Origin: Prochlorococcus sp. AG-347-B23
GTDB taxonomy: Bacteria; Cyanobacteriota; Cyanobacteriia; PCC-6307; Cyanobiaceae
Direction of reading: 5' to 3'
Length of the DNA stretch: 51,316 nucleotides
NCBI GenBank assembly: GCA_003281715.1
Contig: QCBE01000009.1
Coordinates: 1 to 51,316 of the forward strand
Shown piece after piece: positions 8,610-19,735 of the stretch; within the stretch, counting starts at the first letter, position 1; each line of letters opens with the position of its first letter. Below the pieces are notes generated by a model. That model ran no database searches. It had not been told where the DNA came from and saw only the letters and a program-made list of their open reading frames with translations. A program made the position numbers and the translations under genes.

Positions 8610-9545
8610 TTATCCTCTACATTTATAAACTCCAAACTCCATTAAACCTTTTCTAAATGCCCAATTCATAAGAAGTATAGTTGGTATTTCTCTAATGGAC
8701 TTTATTATCGCTAAAGGACCAAGAGATAAAATCGTTATAGGTCTTCTAATTCCTTCAATAATGGAGTCATACCAGGAAGGGTTAGTATAAGTATTCCAAT
8801 TTTCAGAAATAACTCTTCCTGCACTATTTTTATTGGTACTAAGAATATTACCGAATTCGTTAATACTAATAAAATTAGGATGTACCCACTGTTCAAGTAA
8901 TTGATTAAGAACCAATTTCTCAAAAAAAGATGGAGGGTAAGCTCTGAGATCTCTGGAATTCCAATCAGCCAATGCTAAATACCCGCCAGGTCTCAAAGTC
9001 CTAAGCATCTCATCTGCGAATTTAGTTTTATCATTCATGTGTGCACCAGCTTCAACACTCCAAATAGCATCAAATGATCCATCTTCAAATTTCAAATCCA
9101 AAGCATCCATAACTTGGAAGCTGCAATTGAGTCCTGAAGGGGTAAGTTCTCTTGCTCTTTTTACTTGACCAGGACTAATTGTAATTCCAGTAACATTAAA
9201 CCCGTAATAATCTGCAAGAACCCTCGAACTTCCCCCTATTCCACAACCTACATCAAGTATTGTGGATCCCTTTGGCAATTTATCTAAACCACTCCAATTG
9301 ACTAATTCATGAACAAACTGCACTTTAGCCTCTCTAAAATCAATATTTTTTTTTCCTGAGGGATAAAAGCCCAAATGTATATGTTCTCCCCACAATCTTT
9401 CAAGTAATTTATCTTGAGTCCAAGCATCATATGCAGAAGCTACAGTACCAGAAGAAATATATTTTCTTGCGTTAATTCTCCATGTAATAAATAGGACTAA
9501 AAAGAATAAAACTATTAAAAAAAAAGGTAATAAAAATTCAAACAT
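8610..9545 (-). CDS. MPBQ/MSBQ-type methyltransferase (plastoquinone/tocopherol pathway)
   Basis: This 311-residue class I SAM methyltransferase has an N-terminal hydrophobic anchor (about residues 3-22). The cyanobacterial pattern then follows: SGTVASAYDAWT, GEHIHLGFY (53-61) and the SAM loop LDVGCGIGGSSR (97-108). Its ending, SIREIPTILLMNWAFRKGL, closely resembles my recollection of Synechocystis Sll0418, which methylates 2-methyl-6-phytyl- and -solanesyl-benzoquinol. That gives a role in plastoquinone and/or tocopherol synthesis at a membrane. The other candidate is a gamma-tocopherol methyltransferase-like enzyme, less likely given the tail. It directly follows the LON-domain gene with no spacer and is probably cotranscribed with it. 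Confidence 0.8.
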   Translation of the reverse strand: MFEFLLPFFLIVLFFLVLFITWRINARKYISSGTVASAYDAWTQDKLLERLWGEHIHLGFYPSGKKNIDFREAKVQFVHELVNWSGLDKLPKGSTILDVGCGIGGSSRVLADYYGFNVTGITISPGQVKRARELTPSGLNCSFQVMDALDLKFEDGSFDAIWSVEAGAHMNDKTKFADEMLRTLRPGGYLALADWNSRDLRAYPPSFFEKLVLNQLLEQWVHPNFISINEFGNILSTNKNSAGRVISENWNTYTNPSWYDSIIEGIRRPITILSLGPLAIIKSIREIPTILLMNWAFRKGLMEFGVYKCRG

Positions 9546-10202
9546 TTAATTTTCTTTTATATCAGGAAAACTTTCTTTCAATGCTGTTCTCGCTGCAAGT
9601 TGTTTTCTTGTATGATCAAGCATTTCATATTCTCTTTGCAAACGGGTAAAAGTATTTCTTTCCTCAAGAAGTCTTTGCTGTTCCTCCGCAACAGGACCAC
9701 CCAAATGAGCTCCTATCCAAAATGATAAATCCATTGGGTTGTCGGGTAATTTATCTGGCAAATTTTTCTTAGTATTAGTCAATTTACTTGTTAGTTTAAT
9801 AACATCACTAAGAGCTTCTTTTACGGAATCTTTTAGAGAATCTAATTTCTGGAGGTCATCAGTAGCATCATCACTAATCCAACTAACCATCGCCGAACAA
9901 AATGGAGTCGAACGGGTGATTTCTAAGACTTGAAATCTTTGTTGTCCGAGAGTGATAATATTACTTCTCCCATCCTCTGCAGTTTGATGTTTTATAATTT
10001 GGGCGCAACATCCTACGTTAGCCATACTTTTAGTAGTTGGATCCCACTTAATGACTCCAAACAAAGAATCACTTTCTAGTGCAGATTGAAGCATGATTCT
10101 ATATCTCGATTCAAAAATATGTAAAGGTAATACTTCTTGAGGAAAAAGGACTACCTCTGGCAAAGGAAATAAAGGTAATTCCCTTACAGAGAGTTCTCCC
10201 AT
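9546..10202 (-). CDS. LON substrate-binding domain protein
   Basis: This 218-residue protein contains only the N-terminal substrate-binding domain of Lon-type proteases. The diagnostic start is LPLFPLPEVVLFPQEVLPLHIFESRYR (about 9-35), followed by FGVIKW and a conserved GCCAQI segment (64-69). There is no AAA+ or Ser-Lys protease domain, so it is not a protease. Related stand-alone proteins are widespread in cyanobacteria and of unknown role; binding of peptides or partner proteins is inferred. The C-terminal half is helical and charged. The gene sits between rpsJ and the methyltransferase on the same strand. Confidence 0.85.
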   Translation of the reverse strand: MGELSVRELPLFPLPEVVLFPQEVLPLHIFESRYRIMLQSALESDSLFGVIKWDPTTKSMANVGCCAQIIKHQTAEDGRSNIITLGQQRFQVLEITRSTPFCSAMVSWISDDATDDLQKLDSLKDSVKEALSDVIKLTSKLTNTKKNLPDKLPDNPMDLSFWIGAHLGGPVAEEQQRLLEERNTFTRLQREYEMLDHTRKQLAARTALKESFPDIKEN

Positions 10203-10258
10203 CTAAACCTCAATTCATTATTTTTATATTAGTAAATTTAGGGCGGTTTCGGGATTTC

Positions 10259-10579
10259 TTAAAGTTTAACTTCTATATCTACACCACTAGGGAGATCTAA
10301 CTTCATTAAAGCATCAATAGTTTTTGCAGAAGGACTATAGATATCTATTATTCTTCGATGTGTTCTTGTTTCAAAATGCTCTCTAGAATCTTTATCAACA
10401 TGTGGTGATCTTAGGACACAATAAATTTTCCTTTTTGTAGGTAAAGGTATTGGACCAATTGCTGAGGCAGAAGTAGTATCAGCAGTTTGGATTATTTTAT
10501 CGCAAGACAAATCTAGCATTCTTCTGTCAAATGCTTTCAGTCTTATTCTTATTTTTTGTTGTGCAATTGATGCAGTCAT
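10259..10579 (-). CDS. rpsJ: 30S ribosomal protein S10
   Basis: S10 is a 30S head protein that also takes part in Nus-factor antitermination. The sequence from [20 protein letters not shown] gives 106 residues, the usual cyanobacterial length, with the conserved [29 protein letters not shown] segment. The frame stays open 13 codons upstream, but that extension is not S10-like, so 10579 is chosen. It is the last gene of the str operon, 100 bp after tufA. In E. coli rpsJ instead heads the S10 operon; the position here is typical of cyanobacteria and plastids. Confidence 0.95.
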   Translation of the reverse strand: MTASIAQQKIRIRLKAFDRRMLDLSCDKIIQTADTTSASAIGPIPLPTKRKIYCVLRSPHVDKDSREHFETRTHRRIIDIYSPSAKTIDALMKLDLPSGVDIEVKL

Positions 10580-10679
10580 AATTTCAAATAACTTATAGTG
10601 GAGGGTCATTTTAATCAATGACCCTTATCCATTTATCTATATTAGGTGATTAAGGTTAAGTTTTTAAAATTCAAATATA

Positions 10680-11879
10680 TTATTTGAGTATTTTAGAAAC
10701 AACTCCGGCACCGATAGTACGTCCACCTTCACGGATAGCGAATCTCATACCTTGTTCAATTGCTACTGGACAAATTAATTCTCCAGTCATTTTGATTCTG
10801 TCTCCTGGCATAACCATTTCAACATTTGAGCCATCATCTGAGGTAAATGCGGTTATTTGTCCTGTAACATCAGTTGTTCTGATATAAAACTGTGGTCTAT
10901 ACCCTGCGAAGAAAGGAGTATGTCTGCCGCCCTCTTCTTTTTTAAGAACATAAACTTCTCCTTCAAACTGAGTATGAGGTGTAATAGATCCTTTTTTAAC
11001 AAGTACCATACCTCTCTCAATATCTTCTTTCTGAACACCACGTAAAAGCAAACCAACATTATCACCAGCCATACCTTCATCAAGAAGTTTACGGAACATT
11101 TCAACTCCAGTAACAGTTGTTACTCTTGTATCTCTTATTCCAACTATTTCAACTTCTTCTCCAACCTTTACCTTACCTCTCTCAATTCTTCCAGTAGCTA
11201 CAGTACCTCTACCAGTAATTGAGAAAACGTCTTCAACTGCCATCAAGAATGGTTTATCAACTTCTCTTTCAGGCTCTGGGATGCTAGCATCTACTGCTTT
11301 CATTAATTCTTCAATCTTTGATTCCCAAGTTGAATCTCCTTCAAGAGCTTTTAAACCGGAAACTTGAACAATAGGAATATCATCTCCAGGGAAGTCGTAA
11401 CTATCAAGTAGTTCTCTAATTTCCATTTCAACAAGTTCAATAATTTCTTCATCATCTACCATATCGCACTTATTGAGAGCAACTACAAGAGCAGGAACTC
11501 CAACTTGTTTAGCTAAAAGAATATGCTCTTTTGTTTGAGCCATAGGTCCATCTGTAGCTGCGCAAACTAGGATAGCTCCGTCCATCTGGGCGGCCCCAGT
11601 AATCATGTTTTTTACATAATCAGCATGTCCGGGACAGTCGACATGAGCATAGTGTCTACCCTCAGTTTCATATTCGACGTGAGCTGTATTAATAGTAATA
11701 CCACGCTCTCTTTCTTCAGGAGCACCATCAATGTCTCCATAGTCTTGAGCTTGAGCTTGACCTTTTTTTGCTAATACATTTGTAATAGCAGCAGTTAGTG
11801 TTGTTTTTCCATGATCAACATGGCCAATAGTACCTATGTTGACATGTGGTTTGTTCCTTTCGAACTTCTCGCGAGCCAT
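10680..11879 (-). CDS. tufA: Elongation factor Tu
   Basis: EF-Tu delivers aminoacyl-tRNA to the ribosomal A site in a GTP-dependent way. All 399 residues align with the family. The P-loop is GHVDHGKT (19-26), switch II is DCPGHADY (81-88), and the guanine-specificity motif is NKCD (136-139). The beta-barrel domains II and III end with [14 protein letters not shown]. It lies 45 bp downstream of fusA in the str operon, and no second tuf copy is visible in this window. Confidence 0.98.
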   Translation of the reverse strand: MAREKFERNKPHVNIGTIGHVDHGKTTLTAAITNVLAKKGQAQAQDYGDIDGAPEERERGITINTAHVEYETEGRHYAHVDCPGHADYVKNMITGAAQMDGAILVCAATDGPMAQTKEHILLAKQVGVPALVVALNKCDMVDDEEIIELVEMEIRELLDSYDFPGDDIPIVQVSGLKALEGDSTWESKIEELMKAVDASIPEPEREVDKPFLMAVEDVFSITGRGTVATGRIERGKVKVGEEVEIVGIRDTRVTTVTGVEMFRKLLDEGMAGDNVGLLLRGVQKEDIERGMVLVKKGSITPHTQFEGEVYVLKKEEGGRHTPFFAGYRPQFYIRTTDVTGQITAFTSDDGSNVEMVMPGDRIKMTGELICPVAIEQGMRFAIREGGRTIGAGVVSKILK

Positions 11880-11924
11880 TTTTAATTAAAGAATCGAGGG
11901 TTTAAGAGTTTTTTAGTTTAGAGA

Positions 11925-14000
11925 TCAGGAGTTGCCCTGATTCTTGGAAATGATAGCTTCAGCAACATTACGAGGAACTTCCTCATAGTTTGCGAACTCC
12001 ATTGAAAATATACCCCGACCTTGAGTCATTGATCGGAGTTGAGTGGCATAACCGAACATCTCGGCTAAAGGCACTTTGGCCTGTACCTTAGACAATCCAT
12101 CATCAACAGATTGTCCTTCTACTTGACCTCTTCTAGAAGAGAGATCACCAATTACAGATCCAAGAAAATCGTCAGGACTTTCGACCTCAACTTTCATCAT
12201 AGGCTCTAAGAGGACAGGATTACATTTTTTAACCCCGTCTTTAAAAGCCATGGAGCCTGCAATTTTAAAGGCCATTTCAGATGAGTCTACATCGTGGAAT
12301 GAACCATCGACTAGTGTTACTTTTACATCAATGAGTGGATAACCGGCAAGAACACCAGATTCACACGTTTCTTTCATTCCATTTGAGGCTGGACCAATAT
12401 ACTCTTTTGGTACAGCTCCACCAACAATTTTGTTGACAAATTCAAAACCCTTCCCAACTTCAGCAGGTTCCATTTCAATTATTACATGACCATATTGACC
12501 TTTTCCTCCTGTCTGTCTTGCATATTTGCCTTCACCTTTAGAACTTGACCTAATAGTCTCTCTGTAAGAAACCTGGGGAGCTCCAATATTTGCTTCAACT
12601 TTAAATTCCCTTAACATTCTGTCAACAAGGATTTCTAAGTGCAGCTCACCCATACCTGCAATAACAGTCTGATTTGTCTCAGGATCTGTACTTACCCTAA
12701 AAGTTGGATCCTCTTCAGACAAAGCGGTTAACGCTTTTGATAATTTTTCCATATCTCCTTTAGTTTTTGGCTCGACTGCCACTGAGATGACTGGTTCGGG
12801 GATAAACAACGTCTCCAAGACTATTGGATCATCTGTATTACATAAGGTGTCACCAGTTGTTGTGTTCTTGAGGCCTAATACAGCTCCTAAATCTCCTGCC
12901 CTCAATTCATCAACTTCCTCTCTTTCATCAGCCTTTAAGATTACTAATCTAGAAATTCTCTCTTTAGCATCTTTAGTAGAATTCATGACATAACTCCCCT
13001 TTGAAAGTACACCCGAATACATCCTTACAAATGTTAATTTCCCATATGGATCTGACATAACTTTAAATGCTAGTGCGCTGAAAGGAGCATTATCATCTGA
13101 AGGTCTTACATCTTCCTTACCACTCGGTAAGATACCTTGTATTGGTTTCACATCAACCGGAGCTGGCAAGTAATCGACTACAGCGTCTAGTACAAGTTGT
13201 ACACCTTTATTCTTAAAAGCTGAACCGCATAATACTGGAACCAATCCATGCTTTAAAACTCCTTCCCTAATTCCTTTTTTAAGTTGTTCTTCTGATAGTT
13301 CTCCTGTCTCAAGGAATATTTCTATTAACTCTTCATCATTTTCTGCAACACTTTCCATCAACTTGTATCTCCACTCTGAAGCTTCCTCCTCCATTTCAGA
13401 TGGAATTGAAGCTTCTTCGATATCAGTACCTAAATCATTTTTGTAAAGATATGCTTTATTAGCGACTAAATCAATAATTCCTGTAAGATCCCCTTCAGCT
13501 CCAATAGGTAGCTGAATTGGTAGTGCATTTGCCTTAAGTCGATCTTTAATTTGCTTATTAACCTTTAAAAAATCTGCCCCAGTCCTGTCCATTTTATTAA
13601 CAAAAACCATTCTTGGAACAGAGTATCTATCTGCTTGACGCCAAACTGTTTCTGATTGAGGCTGAACTCCACCAACTGCACAAAATACAGCTATGACTCC
13701 ATCCAAGACTCGCATTGATCTTTCTACCTCAATAGTAAAGTCAACGTGTCCAGGAGTATCAATAATATTAATTCTGTGATCTTGCCAACTAGTAGATATT
13801 GCTGCAGCAGTAATAGTTATTCCTCTTTCCCTTTCTTGAGCCATCCAATCTGTTACGGCAGCACCATCATGAACTTCGCCTATCTTGTGAACTACACCTG
13901 AATAAAACAAAATTCTTTCAGTTGTTGTTGTCTTCCCTGCATCAATATGAGCGGCTATACCTATGTTCCTTACTCGTTCTAGGGGAAAGTCGCGTGCCAA
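11925..14000 (-). CDS. fusA: Elongation factor G
   Basis: EF-G is the translocase GTPase of elongation and, with RRF, of ribosome recycling. The protein has 691 residues, full length for the family. The P-loop is AHIDAGKT (17-24), switch II is DTPGHVDF, and the specificity motif is NKMDRTGAD. Domain IV includes [16 protein letters not shown], where the tip loops contact the decoding centre, and domain V contains RRGQVEGQ. It lies between rpsG (97-bp gap upstream) and tufA in the str operon. Confidence 0.98.
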   Translation of the reverse strand: MARDFPLERVRNIGIAAHIDAGKTTTTERILFYSGVVHKIGEVHDGAAVTDWMAQERERGITITAAAISTSWQDHRINIIDTPGHVDFTIEVERSMRVLDGVIAVFCAVGGVQPQSETVWRQADRYSVPRMVFVNKMDRTGADFLKVNKQIKDRLKANALPIQLPIGAEGDLTGIIDLVANKAYLYKNDLGTDIEEASIPSEMEEEASEWRYKLMESVAENDEELIEIFLETGELSEEQLKKGIREGVLKHGLVPVLCGSAFKNKGVQLVLDAVVDYLPAPVDVKPIQGILPSGKEDVRPSDDNAPFSALAFKVMSDPYGKLTFVRMYSGVLSKGSYVMNSTKDAKERISRLVILKADEREEVDELRAGDLGAVLGLKNTTTGDTLCNTDDPIVLETLFIPEPVISVAVEPKTKGDMEKLSKALTALSEEDPTFRVSTDPETNQTVIAGMGELHLEILVDRMLREFKVEANIGAPQVSYRETIRSSSKGEGKYARQTGGKGQYGHVIIEMEPAEVGKGFEFVNKIVGGAVPKEYIGPASNGMKETCESGVLAGYPLIDVKVTLVDGSFHDVDSSEMAFKIAGSMAFKDGVKKCNPVLLEPMMKVEVESPDDFLGSVIGDLSSRRGQVEGQSVDDGLSKVQAKVPLAEMFGYATQLRSMTQGRGIFSMEFANYEEVPRNVAEAIISKNQGNS

Positions 14001-14097
14001 TTTTAAAGCTCCAAATAAAATAATTTTTAATAAGTATAGTTCACCCTAAAAGCAAACTTTTATAATAATAAACTACTTAAGTACCTTTTTGATGAAA

Positions 14098-14568
14098 TTA
14101 ATATCTGTAATGTGCAAAAGCTTTATTAGCTTCAGCCATTTTGTGTGTATCTTCTCTTTTTTTAACTGCACTACCAGTTTCATTTGCTGCATCCATCAAC
14201 TCTCCAGCAAGTTTTTGGGACATACTTTTGCCATTTCTTGCACGTGAAAATGTAACAAGCCATCTTAATGCCATAGCTGTGCCCCTCTCTTGACGTACTT
14301 CCATGGGTACTTGATATGTTGCACCACCAACTCTTCTAGCTCTTACTTCAACAAGAGGAGTAGCATTTTTTACAGCTGTTTCAAATAATTCGACTGCATT
14401 CCCACCTGTTCTCTCACTTATCAATGAAAAGGCGTCAGATAAAATTCTTTGAGCTGTAGATTTTTTACCATGCTTCATCAATCGAGAAATCATCATTGAA
14501 GCAAGACGACTATTAAATTGTGGATCTGGAAGAACTGGTCTTTTTACTGCTGCATTACGACGTGACAT
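14098..14568 (-). CDS. rpsG: 30S ribosomal protein S7
   Basis: S7 nucleates assembly of the 30S head and contacts the E-site tRNA. The 156 residues include the recognisable [16 protein letters not shown] start, the [16 protein letters not shown] hairpin (about 73-88) and [21 protein letters not shown]-type ending. In other bacteria S7 represses translation of its own operon. Here the gene follows rpsL by 25 bp and precedes fusA by 97 bp, but I could not identify a specific S7 binding site in those gaps. Confidence 0.97.
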   Translation of the reverse strand: MSRRNAAVKRPVLPDPQFNSRLASMMISRLMKHGKKSTAQRILSDAFSLISERTGGNAVELFETAVKNATPLVEVRARRVGGATYQVPMEVRQERGTAMALRWLVTFSRARNGKSMSQKLAGELMDAANETGSAVKKREDTHKMAEANKAFAHYRY

Positions 14569-14593
14569 TTTTTTAGAAAGTGATGTTTACAAA

Positions 14594-14968
14594 TTAATCT
14601 TTTGGAGCTTTTGCTCCATACTTAGACCTAGATTGACGTCTATCTTTGACTCCAGCTGTATCTAAAGTTCCCCTTATTATATGATATCTCACCCCTGGTA
14701 AATCCTTAACTCTTCCACCTCTAAGTAAAACTACAGAGTGTTCTTGCAAGTTATGTCCAATACCTGGTATGTAAGCCGTTACCTCGAAACCAGAAGTTAA
14801 TCTAACCCTAGCAACTTTTCTCAAAGCTGAATTAGGCTTTTTTGGTGTTGATGTATATACTCTTGTACATACCCCTCTTCTCTCGGGACAAGCTTTTAAT
14901 GCAGGAGATTTTGTTTTCTTTGTCAGACGTTTTCTTTCTGAACCTACTAATTGGGCGATGGTGGGCAT
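14594..14968 (-). CDS. rpsL: 30S ribosomal protein S12
   Basis: S12 lies at the decoding centre and controls accuracy. The 124-residue protein starts [13 protein letters not shown] and contains [15 protein letters not shown] (41-55), whose lysines are the classical streptomycin-resistance positions; both are wild type here. The second loop, [29 protein letters not shown], is also conserved, including the Asp that is commonly methylthiolated. It is the first gene of the str operon, so the operon promoter should lie in the 195 bp between it and the divergent glutamate synthase gene. Confidence 0.98.
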   Translation of the reverse strand: MPTIAQLVGSERKRLTKKTKSPALKACPERRGVCTRVYTSTPKKPNSALRKVARVRLTSGFEVTAYIPGIGHNLQEHSVVLLRGGRVKDLPGVRYHIIRGTLDTAGVKDRRQSRSKYGAKAPKD

Positions 14969-15163
14969 CTACTAATCTTTGATAAAAATAAATATCTAAC
15001 CATCATAACCTTTTACGAGCACCAACTAAAAGTTTTTAATTATTTTATTTGTGAAAGTTGTTAAATTAAAATTCTTTGGTAAATATTCATTATCTTTAGA
15101 TTTATTTTCATATTTATTTTTATAATAGAAATACATAAATAACTAAATAGAATTAAATAATCC
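14969..15163. promoter_or_regulatory. Divergent promoter region between rpsL and gltB
   Basis: This 195-bp AT-rich gap separates the divergent rpsL and glutamate synthase starts and must carry promoters for both. No strong -10/-35 pair, NtcA-type GTA-N8-TAC site or hairpin stood out by eye. A 24-codon ORF at 15051-15125 was seen and judged spurious. Confidence 0.4.
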
Positions 15164-18100
15164 ATGGGAGAGAGTATCAAAAGAATCGTTAGCCCATATC
15201 AAGATAGTTATTCCCCAAATGGAATAATTGGGGAGAAAGATGCGTGTGGAGTTGGTTTCATAGCAAATATTCAAGGGTTAGAAAGCAATTGGATCCTTAA
15301 ACAATCACTTAAAGGTCTTAACTGCATGGAGCATAGAGGAGGTTGCGGAGGTGATAGTGACTCAGGAGATGGAGCAGGCATTTTATGTTCAATTCCATGG
15401 GGATATCTAGAAGAGAAAATTAATCTAAAAAATACTCAAGAATTTAATAGAGGTTTAGGCATGGTTTTTATGCCTAATAAAAACGAAAAAATTGAAATAT
15501 GTAAATCAATATGTGATAAAGAAGCAGAAAAATTAAAAGTAAACAAAACTTCTTGGAGAACAGTACCTGTTAATAAAGAAATCTTAGGTCCTTTAGCTAA
15601 AGCAAATGCTCCATTCATCTGTCAGTGGATTTTATATATAGAAAAAGAACATCATCATGATGTTGAAAGGCTTCTATTCCAATTAAGGAAAAGAATTGAG
15701 AAAAAAATAAGAGAAACTTTCAAAAACGATGTTGGGGATTGTGAATTTTATTTTGCCTCACTAAGTTCTCACACAGTTGTTTATAAAGGTATGGTTCGCT
15801 CTGAAATATTATCCGAGTTTTATCAAGATCTAAAAGAAAAGAGTTTTAAAGTTTCATTTTCTGTTTATCATCGTAGATTTAGTACTAATACACTTCCAAA
15901 ATGGCCACTAGCTCAGCCCATGAGATTTTTGGGTCATAATGGCGAAATAAATACTCTCTTAGGCAATATTAATTGGGCTAAAGCTTCAGAAACACATATA
16001 GATGATTTTTGGGGAGAGTTATCTAATGAAATTAAGCCGATTGTAGATGTAAACAAAAGTGATTCATCAAATCTTGATGCAACCCTTGAAATAAATATTC
16101 GTTCAGGTCAGCCCATTACTGACTCATTATTAAAACTTGTTCCAGAAGCATTTAGAGATCAATCAGAACTTGAGCAGAGAGATGATATTAAAGCTTTTTA
16201 TGAATATTCCGCAAGCCTACAAGAAGCTTGGGACGGTCCAGCACTCCTTGTATTTGCTGATGGAAATTTTGTAGGAGCAACGCTTGATAGAAATGGCCTA
16301 AGACCAGCAAGATATTCAATCACAAATGATGGTTTTGTAATAATGGGTTCTGAAACAGGAGTAGTAGATCTTCATGAAGAAAGAATAATAGAAAAAGGTC
16401 GATTAGGGCCGGGACAAATGTTGGCAGTTGATTTTCATCAGAATAGAATCCTAAGAAATTGGGAAGTAAAATCTGAAGCCGCTCAAAGGCATGATTATAA
16501 AAATCTTCTCAGTAATAGAACTATAAAAATTAAAAATAATGAATGGGTTAAAGAATGCAAACTAAAAGACCTTGAATTATTGCAACAACAAACTGCATAC
16601 GGTTTTTCAGCGGAAGATAATGACCTTATCTTAGATTCAATGGCTTCATTAGCTAAAGAGCCTACTTATTGCATGGGTGACGACATCCCATTAGCAGTTC
16701 TCTCATCTAAGCCACATATTTTATACGACTACTTTAAGCAAAGATTTGCGCAAGTTACTAATCCTCCTATTGACCCTTTGAGAGAAAAACTTGTAATGAG
16801 TTTAGAGATGCATCTAGGAGAAAGATGTACACCATTTGAAAATAAAGATGCTAAACCTTTTGTTCATTTGCAAAGTCCGATTCTTAATGAGGAAGAACTC
16901 ATTTCCATCAAAAAATCAAAAATTAAATCTAAGACAATTTCAAGTTTGTTTGATTTAGAGGAAGGTATTCAAGGCTTAGAGAACCAATTAAAAGCAATCT
17001 GTAAACAGAGTGAGCTGTCTATAAAAGAAGGTTGCTCTTTAATTATCATTTCTGATAAGGGAATTAATCCTAAAAAGACTTTTATACCTCCTTTACTTGC
17101 TGTTGGAGCAATTCATCATTATCTTCTTAAAAAAGAAATAAGGCTAAAAGCTTCCTTAATAATTGAGACCGGTCAATGTTGGAGCACACATCACTTAGCT
17201 TGTTTAATTGGATATGGAGCGAGTGCAGTTTGCCCTTGGTTGACCTTCGAAGCAGGTAGACACTGGTTAAAACATCCAAAAACACAAAAACTCATTGATA
17301 GCAAAAAAATAAATACATTATCAATAGTTGATGTTCAAGAAAATATTAAAAAAGCTCTTGAAGACGGTCTAAGAAAAATTCTCTCAAAAATAGGGATCTC
17401 ACTTTTATCTAGTTACCATGGTGCACAAATTTTTGAAGCTGTGGGCCTTGGATCTGACTTAATAAAAATTGCTTTTGATGGTACAACAAGTCGTATCGCT
17501 GGCATAACATTAAAAGAATTAACTAATGAAACACTTTCAATACATACGAAAGCTTACCCAGAGATTGATTTAAAGAAATTAGAATTTTTAGGATTTGTAC
17601 AATTTAGGAATAATGGAGAATATCATTCCAACAACCCAGAGATGTCCAAAGTTTTACATTCAGCGGTAAAACAAGGGCCAGGATACGATCATTTTGAAAC
17701 TTACAAAAAACTTATTAGTAATAGACCGACAACATCTCTTAGAGATTTACTAACAATTAATTCAAAAAGAAAAAGTATTCCATTAGAAGAAGTTGAAAGT
17801 GTTGAATCAATTTGCAAAAGGTTCTGTACTGGAGGAATGAGTTTAGGTGCTTTATCCAGAGAAGCGCATGAAGTTCTAGCAGTTGCAATGAATAGAATTG
17901 GTGGAAAAAGTAATAGTGGAGAAGGGGGAGAAGATCCAGCTCGTTTTAATGTTTTAAATGATATCGATGAAAATACTCAGTCAGCGACGTTGCCATTTAT
18001 TAAAGGCTTAGAGAATGGAGACACCGCATGCTCAGCTATTAAACAAATAGCATCAGGAAGATTTGGAGTTACACCTGAATATCTAAGAAGTGGAAAACAA

Positions 18101-19735
18101 CTTGAAATTAAAATGGCTCAAGGTGCAAAACCTGGAGAGGGGGGACAATTACCTGGTCCAAAAGTTGATTCTTACATAGCAAAACTAAGAAATAGTAAAC
18201 CTGGAGTAGCTTTAATATCTCCTCCCCCGCATCATGATATTTATTCAATTGAAGATTTAGCTCAACTTATCCACGACTTACACCAAGTTCATCCAAAAGC
18301 GAAAGTAAGCGTTAAACTCGTTTCTGAAATTGGTATAGGTACTATTGCTGCTGGAGTAAGTAAAGCTAATGCAGATGTAATTCAAATATCAGGCCATGAC
18401 GGAGGTACAGGTGCCTCACCCCTGAGTTCTATTAAACATGCAGGTTTACCATGGGAACTAGGTGTTGCTGAGGTTCATAAATCTCTATTAGATAATAACT
18501 TACGCGAAAGAGTGATTTTGAGAACTGATGGAGGTCTTAAAACAGGATGGGACGTAGTTATTGCAGCTTTACTAGGTGCTGAAGAATACGGTTTTGGTTC
18601 TGTAGCGATGATTGCTGAAGGATGCATAATGGCTCGGGTTTGTCATACAAACAAGTGTCCTGTTGGAGTTGCCACTCAAAAAGAAGAATTAAGAAAAAGA
18701 TTTAAAGGTATTCCAGAAAATGTTGTCAATTTTTTCTTGTATATCGCTGAAGAAGTAAGACAGATAATGAGTAGTATCGGTGTTTCTAATATGGAAGAAC
18801 TGATTGGTAATCAAGAATTTCTTTCTGCAAGAAATATCGATCTTCCAAAAACTTCTAATATTGATCTTTCTTCTTTAGTAAATGAACACTCAACCCCTGA
18901 AAGATCATGGTTAAAACATTCAAAAACTGCCCATAGTAATGGTTCTGTATTAGAAGACAAGTTTTTGTCTGATACTAAATTTATAGATGCAATTAAAAAT
19001 CACGAAATATTAACCAAAGAAATTGAGATAAAAAATACAGATAGAAGTGTTTGTGCGAAAATATCAGGCGAAATTGCAGAACTTCATGGCAACACTGGCT
19101 TCAATGGCAAACTCAACTTAAAATTCAAAGGATATGCAGGACAAAGCTTTGGTGCTTTTTTATTGAAGGGAATGAATGTTCAATTAATAGGAGAAGCTAA
19201 TGATTATGTTTGTAAAGGCATGAATGGAGGAATACTCACAATAATTCCACCAAAAATAGCAAAAACTTCTTCCGAACAGGTTATCTTAGGAAACACCTGT
19301 CTTTATGGAGCAACAGGTGGAAAATTATTTGCACTTGGAAGATCAGGAGAACGATTTGCAGTAAGAAATAGTGGTGCTACAGCGGTTACAGAAGGAGCAG
19401 GCGATCATTGTTGTGAATACATGACTGGAGGAAAAGTCGTTATTCTAGGTTCCACAGGAAGGAATATTGGTGCGGGCATGACTGGTGGAATAGCTTTTAT
19501 AATCGATGAGAATAATAATTTAAGTAAAAAAGTTAACAAGGAAATAGTTAGCATTCATAAAATATCTTCATCAAAACAGGAAGACATCTTATTGGAAATC
19601 ATTAGAGAATATCGAGCAAAAACAAATAGCTTAAAGGCTATCAAAATAATTGAAAATTGGTCTTATTACAAGAGTACTTTCAAATTAATAGTTCCCCCAA
19701 GCGAAGAAGAAATGCTTGGCATAAAGAAAATGTAA
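15164..19735 (+). CDS. gltB: Ferredoxin-dependent glutamate synthase
   Basis: This 1523-residue Fd-GOGAT (also called glsF) converts glutamine and 2-oxoglutarate to two glutamates, the second step of the GS-GOGAT ammonia-assimilation cycle. A 27-residue propeptide precedes Cys28 (DACGVGF), the N-terminal nucleophile of the glutaminase domain. The central and FMN-binding synthase domains follow, with SGEGGEDPAR and GGTGASPLSS. The 3Fe-4S cluster motif is CIMARVCHTNKCPVG. The C-terminal beta-helix contains repeated glycine turns such as GATGGKLFALGRSGERF. The length without a small NADPH-binding subunit gene nearby supports ferredoxin rather than NADPH as donor. The next gene starts immediately after the stop codon. 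Confidence 0.96.
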   Translation: MGESIKRIVSPYQDSYSPNGIIGEKDACGVGFIANIQGLESNWILKQSLKGLNCMEHRGGCGGDSDSGDGAGILCSIPWGYLEEKINLKNTQEFNRGLGMVFMPNKNEKIEICKSICDKEAEKLKVNKTSWRTVPVNKEILGPLAKANAPFICQWILYIEKEHHHDVERLLFQLRKRIEKKIRETFKNDVGDCEFYFASLSSHTVVYKGMVRSEILSEFYQDLKEKSFKVSFSVYHRRFSTNTLPKWPLAQPMRFLGHNGEINTLLGNINWAKASETHIDDFWGELSNEIKPIVDVNKSDSSNLDATLEINIRSGQPITDSLLKLVPEAFRDQSELEQRDDIKAFYEYSASLQEAWDGPALLVFADGNFVGATLDRNGLRPARYSITNDGFVIMGSETGVVDLHEERIIEKGRLGPGQMLAVDFHQNRILRNWEVKSEAAQRHDYKNLLSNRTIKIKNNEWVKECKLKDLELLQQQTAYGFSAEDNDLILDSMASLAKEPTYCMGDDIPLAVLSSKPHILYDYFKQRFAQVTNPPIDPLREKLVMSLEMHLGERCTPFENKDAKPFVHLQSPILNEEELISIKKSKIKSKTISSLFDLEEGIQGLENQLKAICKQSELSIKEGCSLIIISDKGINPKKTFIPPLLAVGAIHHYLLKKEIRLKASLIIETGQCWSTHHLACLIGYGASAVCPWLTFEAGRHWLKHPKTQKLIDSKKINTLSIVDVQENIKKALEDGLRKILSKIGISLLSSYHGAQIFEAVGLGSDLIKIAFDGTTSRIAGITLKELTNETLSIHTKAYPEIDLKKLEFLGFVQFRNNGEYHSNNPEMSKVLHSAVKQGPGYDHFETYKKLISNRPTTSLRDLLTINSKRKSIPLEEVESVESICKRFCTGGMSLGALSREAHEVLAVAMNRIGGKSNSGEGGEDPARFNVLNDIDENTQSATLPFIKGLENGDTACSAIKQIASGRFGVTPEYLRSGKQLEIKMAQGAKPGEGGQLPGPKVDSYIAKLRNSKPGVALISPPPHHDIYSIEDLAQLIHDLHQVHPKAKVSVKLVSEIGIGTIAAGVSKANADVIQISGHDGGTGASPLSSIKHAGLPWELGVAEVHKSLLDNNLRERVILRTDGGLKTGWDVVIAALLGAEEYGFGSVAMIAEGCIMARVCHTNKCPVGVATQKEELRKRFKGIPENVVNFFLYIAEEVRQIMSSIGVSNMEELIGNQEFLSARNIDLPKTSNIDLSSLVNEHSTPERSWLKHSKTAHSNGSVLEDKFLSDTKFIDAIKNHEILTKEIEIKNTDRSVCAKISGEIAELHGNTGFNGKLNLKFKGYAGQSFGAFLLKGMNVQLIGEANDYVCKGMNGGILTIIPPKIAKTSSEQVILGNTCLYGATGGKLFALGRSGERFAVRNSGATAVTEGAGDHCCEYMTGGKVVILGSTGRNIGAGMTGGIAFIIDENNNLSKKVNKEIVSIHKISSSKQEDILLEIIREYRAKTNSLKAIKIIENWSYYKSTFKLIVPPSEEEMLGIKKM

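Noticed and set aside
10580-10618. 13-codon upstream extension of rpsJ
   Set aside because: S10 normally begins near [10 protein letters not shown]; the ATG at 10579 gives the usual 106 residues.
10853-11104. Minus-strand second-frame ORF inside tufA
   Set aside because: It overlaps the highly conserved EF-Tu frame on the same strand and has no independent signal.
15051-15125. 24-codon GTG-started ORF in the gltB leader
   Set aside because: It is short, AT-driven in composition and has no ribosome binding site or recognisable product.
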